A stretch of DNA of 46,272 bases from CBDUEV01 sp965366365 (GTDB lineage: Bacteria > Actinomycetota > Acidimicrobiia > Spongiisociales > JAENVV01). A program made the translations under genes and the position numbers. The stretch lies in assembly GCA_965366365.1 (NCBI GenBank), contig CBDUEV010000017.1:1-46272 (forward strand). The letters are read 5' to 3'. This document shows, one piece after another, positions 42,268 to 46,272 of the stretch. Positions within the stretch are counted from its first letter, which is position 1, and each line of letters opens with the position of its first letter. Under the pieces are notes generated by a model. That model searched no databases and was not told the origin of the DNA. It saw only the letters and a list, made by a program, of their open reading frames with translations.

Positions 42268-43161
42268 ATGCACATCGTCGAGACCTTCAGCGAAGCGCGT
42301 CGCCACAACACGGGCACAGTCGGTTTGGTGCCGACCCTCGGCTTCGTCCACGAAGGCCATCTCTCGTTGATCGGGCGGGCGCGCGCCGAGTGCGATCACG
42401 TGCTCGTTTCGCTGTTCGTCAACCCGCTGCAGTTCGGACCCGGCGAGGACTTTGCCACCTACCCGCGCCGCCCCGCTCGAGACGCCGGACTCATCGAAGA
42501 GGCGGGCGCCGACGTCCTGTTTGCACCGCCTGTGGAGGAGATGTACCCGGTGCCGGCGGCCACTCGAGTTCTGGTCCCTGAGTTGGCGGCGCGGATGGAG
42601 GGCGCCTCCCGACCCGGTCACTTCGATGGGGTCTCGACGGTCGTGGCGAAACTCCTGGCGGGGCTCCAGCCTCAGCGGGCCTATTTTGGAAGGAAAGACG
42701 CCCAGCAGTTGGCGATCGTCGAACGGATGGCGTTCGACCTCTCGATGCCCACTCGGATCGTGGGCTGTCCGACGGTACGCGAGACCGACGGACTGGCGCT
42801 CTCGAGCCGCAACACATATCTGTCCGCCGAAGATCGGATTCAAGCGCTCTCGCTGAGTCGGGGGCTGATGGCAGCGGCAGATCTCATCGACGAGGGAGAA
42901 CGGCGCGGAGCGGTGCTGGAGGAGCGCGTCCGAGAAGCGGCCGGCCCCTTCGCCTTCGAATACGTCGAACTGGCCGACCGGGCCACGGTCGCACCGCTCC
43001 CCACACTGGACCGACCGGCCTTTCTGGCGGTGGCCGGGCGGGTCGGGAAAGCTCGCCTGATCGACAACATCCACATCGATGTCGAGGACGGGGCCTTCAG
43101 ACCCGATCGCGGTGAGCGGCTGAGGCGATCGAGTGTCCTGTACGAGGAGATCCAACCATGA
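42268..43161 (+). CDS. panC: Pantothenate synthetase
   Basis: Ligates pantoate and beta-alanine with ATP. The 297-aa protein has 'GLVPTLGFVHEGHLSLI' (family usual VPTMGALHEGH; the H28-E-G-H31 motif is kept), 'SLFVNPLQFGPGEDFATYPR', 'AYFGRKDAQQLAIVERM' and 'ALSSRNTYLS' with the KMSKS-like part. The ATG is 1 nt after the DUF2520 stop and the stop overlaps coaX (ATGA). No panD lies in this operon. Confidence 0.95.
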   Translation: MHIVETFSEARRHNTGTVGLVPTLGFVHEGHLSLIGRARAECDHVLVSLFVNPLQFGPGEDFATYPRRPARDAGLIEEAGADVLFAPPVEEMYPVPAATRVLVPELAARMEGASRPGHFDGVSTVVAKLLAGLQPQRAYFGRKDAQQLAIVERMAFDLSMPTRIVGCPTVRETDGLALSSRNTYLSAEDRIQALSLSRGLMAAADLIDEGERRGAVLEERVREAAGPFAFEYVELADRATVAPLPTLDRPAFLAVAGRVGKARLIDNIHIDVEDGAFRPDRGERLRRSSVLYEEIQP

Positions 43162-43964
43162 CGGTCCTGGCCCTCGACGTTGGCAACACCGTGACGGAGA
43201 TCGGTATCTTCGACGGCGAACGCCTTCTCGATCACTGGCGGATCTCAACGAGGTGGGATCGCACAGAGGACGAATACCTCCTCCTCTTCAAGGGGCTGCT
43301 CGGCACCGCCACGGGCCTTTCGGATGGCGTTCCTCGGGGAGCCGTCGTGGCGTCGGTGGTGCCGCCGGCGATTGGAGCGGTCCGATCGGCCGTCGCCGCC
43401 CTCGTGGATGGCCCCGTCCTGATCGTCGGCCCGGGTGTCAAGACAGGGATGTCGATGGCCGTGGACCATCCCCGCGAGGTGGGCGCCGATCGCGTCATGA
43501 ACGCCTTGGCCGCTCGGGATCAGTACGGAGTTCCGGTGATCGTCGTCGATTTCGGAACCGCCACCACCCTCGATTTGGTGGGTGGCGACGGTTCCTTCCG
43601 GGGAGGAGCCATCGCCCCCGGTATCGAAGTCTCGATGGACGGACTGGTGGGGGCGACGGCCGCGTTGCGACGCGTCGAACTGGTTGCCCCCAGGTCCGTG
43701 GTGGGTCGAACCACCATCGAGGCGATGCAGAGCGGACTCCTCTTCGGCTACGCCGGCCTGGTGGACGGGATCGTCGGGAGGATGGCCGCCGAACTCCCGG
43801 AGCACCGGGTGGCGAGAGTCGCCACCGGCCCGCTGGCCGCGTCCATCGTCCCGCTGTGCGCTGAGGTCGAGATCATCGACGAGTTCATCACGCTGAACGG
43901 TTTGCGGCTCGTGTATGAGCGGACCTATCCCCCAGGCGGGGCTGGTACGGTGACGGACCCATGA
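43158..43964 (+). CDS. coaX: Type III pantothenate kinase
   Basis: First committed step of CoA synthesis, of the type not inhibited by CoA. The 268-aa ASKHA-fold protein has phosphate-1 motif 'LALDVGNTVTEIGIF', 'GADRVMNALAAR', the catalytic 'VVDFGTATTLDLV', and 'GGAIAPGIEVSMDGL'. It is coupled to panC and, by ATGA, to lysS. Confidence 0.95.
   Translation: MTVLALDVGNTVTEIGIFDGERLLDHWRISTRWDRTEDEYLLLFKGLLGTATGLSDGVPRGAVVASVVPPAIGAVRSAVAALVDGPVLIVGPGVKTGMSMAVDHPREVGADRVMNALAARDQYGVPVIVVDFGTATTLDLVGGDGSFRGGAIAPGIEVSMDGLVGATAALRRVELVAPRSVVGRTTIEAMQSGLLFGYAGLVDGIVGRMAAELPEHRVARVATGPLAASIVPLCAEVEIIDEFITLNGLRLVYERTYPPGGAGTVTDP
43946..43951 (+). promoter_or_regulatory. Putative -10 TACGGT inside coaX, before lysS
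   Basis: TACGGT ends 9 nt before the lysS ATG, within the end of coaX. It could give lysS a leaderless transcript of its own; no Shine-Dalgarno precedes lysS. Confidence 0.3.
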
Positions 43965-45493
43965 CCGACACCAACCCCGAAGCCGCGCCCGAACATGATC
44001 CGATCGACGATTCCGTCGCGCTGGCCGACCATCCCCTCACCGCGGTCCGGCTCGCCAAGCTCGAAGCCCTTCGCGCGCAGGGGGTCGACCCGTACCCCGC
44101 CGGTTTTCGGCGGACGGCGATGGCGGAGGAACTGGCGGGCCGCTATGCCGGGCTCGAACCAGGTACCGAAACCGACGACGAGGTGACCGTCGCCGGCCGG
44201 ATCCTCAACGTGAGGAGCTTTGGGAAGCTGCGGTTTGCCGTGCTCGCCGATGCCTCCGGCACGATTCAACTGTTCGTGCATGCCGCCGTCCTCGACGAGG
44301 AACAGCTCGCCCTCTTCGACCAGATCGATCATGGCGACTGGGTAGGGGCAACCGGAGCTGTCATGACCACGAAGAAGGGTGAGCTGAGCGTCAAAGTCGT
44401 GGCCCTCACGCTGCTCAGCAAATCGCTGCGACCACTGCCCGACAAATATCACGGACTGAAGGACACGGAGACCCGCTACCGGCAGCGCTACCTGGACCTC
44501 ATCGTCAACACACGGTCGAGAGAGATCGCGGTCGCCCGAGCCAAAGTGGTTGCCGAGTTGAGGCATCAGTTCACGAAGCGGGGCTTCATCGAGGTCGAGA
44601 CGCCGGTCCTGCAGCAAGAGGCCGGCGGAGCCCTGGCCCGCCCCTTCGTGACCCATCACAACGCCCTCTCGACCGACATGTTCTTGCGGATCGCCACCGA
44701 ACTCCACCTGAAACGACTCGTCGTGGGGGGTCTGGAGAAGGTGTTCGAGCTGGGGCGAATCTTCCGAAATGAGGGAATCGACTCGACCCACAATCCTGAA
44801 TTCACAACTCTGGAGGCCTACCAAGCCTTTGCCGACTATTCGGAGATCATGGAGCTGGTCGAGAACGTGGTGGCAGAGGTGGCGGTGGCGGTGACGGGCG
44901 GAACCGTGATCGAATACCAGGGGCGGGCCGTGGACTTCACGCCGCCGTTTCGGCGCGCTCGGCTGCTCGATCTCGTTTCGGAGGCCGTGGGCGAGCCGGT
45001 CGGGTTCGATCGATCGCGAGACGACCTGGTGGGGTTGCTGGAGCGGCACGGGGGCCACGCGGAAGAGGCCTGGGGCATCGGGAAGGTCATCACGGAATTG
45101 TTCGAGGCGGCGGTCGAACCCCATCTCTGGGAGCCCGTCTTCGTGCTCGATTACCCCAAGGAGACGTCACCGCTGGCCCGGGTGCACCGCCAGGATCCGA
45201 ATCTGACCGAACGCTTCGAGCTCTTCGCCGGCGGCCTGGAGTTCTGCAATGCCTTCACAGAGTTGAGTGACCCGCTCGACCAGCGGGCCCGATTCGAGCA
45301 GCAGGCCGCCGCCAAGCAGCAGGGAGACGCCGAGGCGCACCCCATCGACGAGGACTACGTGAAAGCCCTCGAATACGGGATGCCGCCCACGGGTGGCTTG
45401 GGTTTCGGAGTGGATCGGCTGGTGATGCTCCTGACCGACTCCTCGACCATTCGAGAAGTCGTACTGTTCCCCCATCTGCGTCCCGAGTCCTGA
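43961..45493 (+). CDS. lysS: Lysyl-tRNA synthetase, class II
   Basis: Charges tRNA-Lys. The 510-aa protein has an N-terminal anticodon-binding OB fold ('VTVAGRILNVRSFGKLRFAVLAD'), class II motif 1 ('FIEVETPVLQ'), motif 2 ('FRNEGIDSTHNPEFTTLEAY') and motif 3 ('GLGFGVDRLVMLLT'). 'GGLEFCNAFTELSDP' is the usual amino-acid-binding region. The ATG overlaps the coaX stop. coaX-lysS linkage is also seen in M. tuberculosis, where one other gene lies between. Confidence 0.96.
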   Translation: MTDTNPEAAPEHDPIDDSVALADHPLTAVRLAKLEALRAQGVDPYPAGFRRTAMAEELAGRYAGLEPGTETDDEVTVAGRILNVRSFGKLRFAVLADASGTIQLFVHAAVLDEEQLALFDQIDHGDWVGATGAVMTTKKGELSVKVVALTLLSKSLRPLPDKYHGLKDTETRYRQRYLDLIVNTRSREIAVARAKVVAELRHQFTKRGFIEVETPVLQQEAGGALARPFVTHHNALSTDMFLRIATELHLKRLVVGGLEKVFELGRIFRNEGIDSTHNPEFTTLEAYQAFADYSEIMELVENVVAEVAVAVTGGTVIEYQGRAVDFTPPFRRARLLDLVSEAVGEPVGFDRSRDDLVGLLERHGGHAEEAWGIGKVITELFEAAVEPHLWEPVFVLDYPKETSPLARVHRQDPNLTERFELFAGGLEFCNAFTELSDPLDQRARFEQQAAAKQQGDAEAHPIDEDYVKALEYGMPPTGGLGFGVDRLVMLLTDSSTIREVVLFPHLRPES

Positions 45494-45531
45494 CCACGCC
45501 CTGATGCTCGACTCGGCTGAGCCAAGCTCAC

Positions 45532-45537
45532 TACCCT
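45532..45537 (+). promoter_or_regulatory. Putative -10 TACCCT before the last gene
   Basis: TACCCT lies 40 nt before GTG 45578, with GGAGGGAGG and GGGGGAG stretches between. No -35 is visible. Confidence 0.25.
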
Positions 45538-45577
45538 GGCGGTGGTTGCGGAGGGAGGCCGGAATGCGGGGGAGCGA

Positions 45578-46272
45578 GTGCCACGTGTGTTGGCGAGCAA
45601 TTTGAGACTGCGGCGCACCGGCGTCGTGCTTCTCGTCGTAGCCCTTCTCGGGGCGGTCACGGCGGTGGGGATGGCCGACACGAGCCCCGGTGGTCATGAC
45701 GCCGGGCCGTGGCCCAGCGCCTGGACCCCTGTCACGAGGACCGACGGCAGCGTCGTGGCAGACCTCACCGGAGATGCCTCACCCGGCTACACCGATCTGG
45801 TGGGAGGCCCGGTCGGCGACGAAGCCACCGTCATGGCGGCGTTCGACGGCGCCAACCTCTTCCTTCGGCTTCGCCTGGCGGAGGACCCGGTGGTATCGGA
45901 CACGGACTATGCCTCGGCCGTCTGGCTGGTTGCGTTGGGCGTGAACGGGGAGTACCAGGGCGCGGTCGGCTTCGACGGCAAGCCGCCCGGCAGCCAGACG
46001 GAATACGTTTACGTCGTCGACGCCGACGGCACCACGGTGACCCGAGTCTACGAAGACCCCTTCGAGGATGGACCGAACAACAACAGTCAAGGAGTACGTG
46101 GCACGGAACAGGACGCCGCCGGAAACTGGTTCCTGGACTTTCAGGTGCCGGTCGAGGTTCTCTATGAGGGGACGGGAGTCGAGCCTGGTGACCGGATTCA
46201 GCTCTTCGCAGGCACCTCGACGGCCAACGACGCCTCGAGCATCAACAAGGACTGGATGCTGGGCGACGCAGT
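45578..46272 (+). CDS. Secreted protein of unknown function (5' part)
   Basis: Open to the window edge, about 231 codons seen. An N-terminal signal (RLRRTGVVLLVVALLGAVTAVGMA) precedes a beta-rich outer domain with 'VVADLTGDASPGYTDLVGGPVGD', 'MAAFDGANLFLRLRLAEDPV', 'YVYVVDADGTTVTRVYEDPFE' and 'NNNSQGVRGTEQDAAGNWFLDFQVPVEVL'. It looks like a carbohydrate-binding or adhesin-type domain, a guess from composition only. The start is uncertain: GTG 45578 lies 3 nt after GGGAG and GTG 45587 lies 12 nt after it. The gene is absent from simple frame lists because its stop lies outside the window. Confidence 0.75.
   Translation, partial: MPRVLASNLRLRRTGVVLLVVALLGAVTAVGMADTSPGGHDAGPWPSAWTPVTRTDGSVVADLTGDASPGYTDLVGGPVGDEATVMAAFDGANLFLRLRLAEDPVVSDTDYASAVWLVALGVNGEYQGAVGFDGKPPGSQTEYVYVVDADGTTVTRVYEDPFEDGPNNNSQGVRGTEQDAAGNWFLDFQVPVEVLYEGTGVEPGDRIQLFAGTSTANDASSINKDWMLGDA

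Overview
The window is high-GC bacterial chromosome, almost fully coding, with many GTG starts and long chains of genes that overlap by 1-22 nt. Gene content points to Actinomycetota: a Tad-pilus/'helicase-secretion' neighbourhood, an RsrA-type zinc anti-sigma factor, a PimB-like mannosyltransferase, a DUF2342 zincin-like protein, TopA without zinc fingers, and a GlxR/CRP-type operator. The order tad - DEAH helicase - membrane pyrophosphatase - topA - tmk - holB - DUF2342 - tilS - hpt - ftsH - folE/P/B/K - DUF2520 - panC - coaX - lysS follows, with insertions, the Rv3660c-Rv3598c stretch of Mycobacterium tuberculosis and the matching Streptomyces region (recalled, not searched). A deep-branching actinobacterium, perhaps Acidimicrobiia-like, is my inference.

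Layout. 1-1885: 3' end of a Tad pilus operon (tadB partial, tadC, a 58-aa Flp-type pilin, two TadE/G-like pseudopilins). 1966-7179: two lipoproteins, an alpha/beta hydrolase and a convergent penicillin-acylase-family enzyme. 7403-12432: MrfA/Rv3649-type helicase, divergent from a P2-type Ca2+-ATPase. 12418-14149: a repeat- and dyad-rich intergenic stretch, a small membrane protein under a probable CRP/GlxR operator, and a non-coding stretch with a heptanucleotide repeat. 14150-24742: LCP lipoprotein, membrane pyrophosphatase, double-domain histidine phosphatase, GT4 glycosyltransferase, PIN-PhoH ATPase, VOC protein, APH-like kinase, and a YCII/ECF42 sigma pair. 24756-31758: topA with a hypothetical gene, MFS transporter, tmk, holB, acyltransferase. 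31824-36113: tRNA-Thr(CGT), SigR/RsrA-like pair, a small membrane protein, DUF2342, tilS, hpt. 36239-45493: ftsH, a folate operon and a pantothenate/CoA operon ending in lysS. 45578-end: start of a secreted protein that runs off the window.

How the genes work together. folE, folP, folB and folK give most of dihydropteroate synthesis; a catalytically dead DSP-phosphatase-like protein sits between folP and folB, and FolK is fused to a membrane ICMT-type methyltransferase domain. panC and coaX serve pantothenate and CoA synthesis (panD, which I recall at this position in mycobacteria, is absent here). topA, tmk and holB serve DNA topology and replication; tilS, lysS and the tRNA serve translation. 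The most unusual points are the FolK-ICMT fusion, the pseudo-phosphatase in the folate operon, the three-dyad regulatory region before the 12866 gene, the tandem 63-bp repeat that copied the 3' end of the Ca2+-ATPase gene, the heptamer array, and a pyrophosphatase whose residues suggest K+ dependence and possibly Na+ transport.
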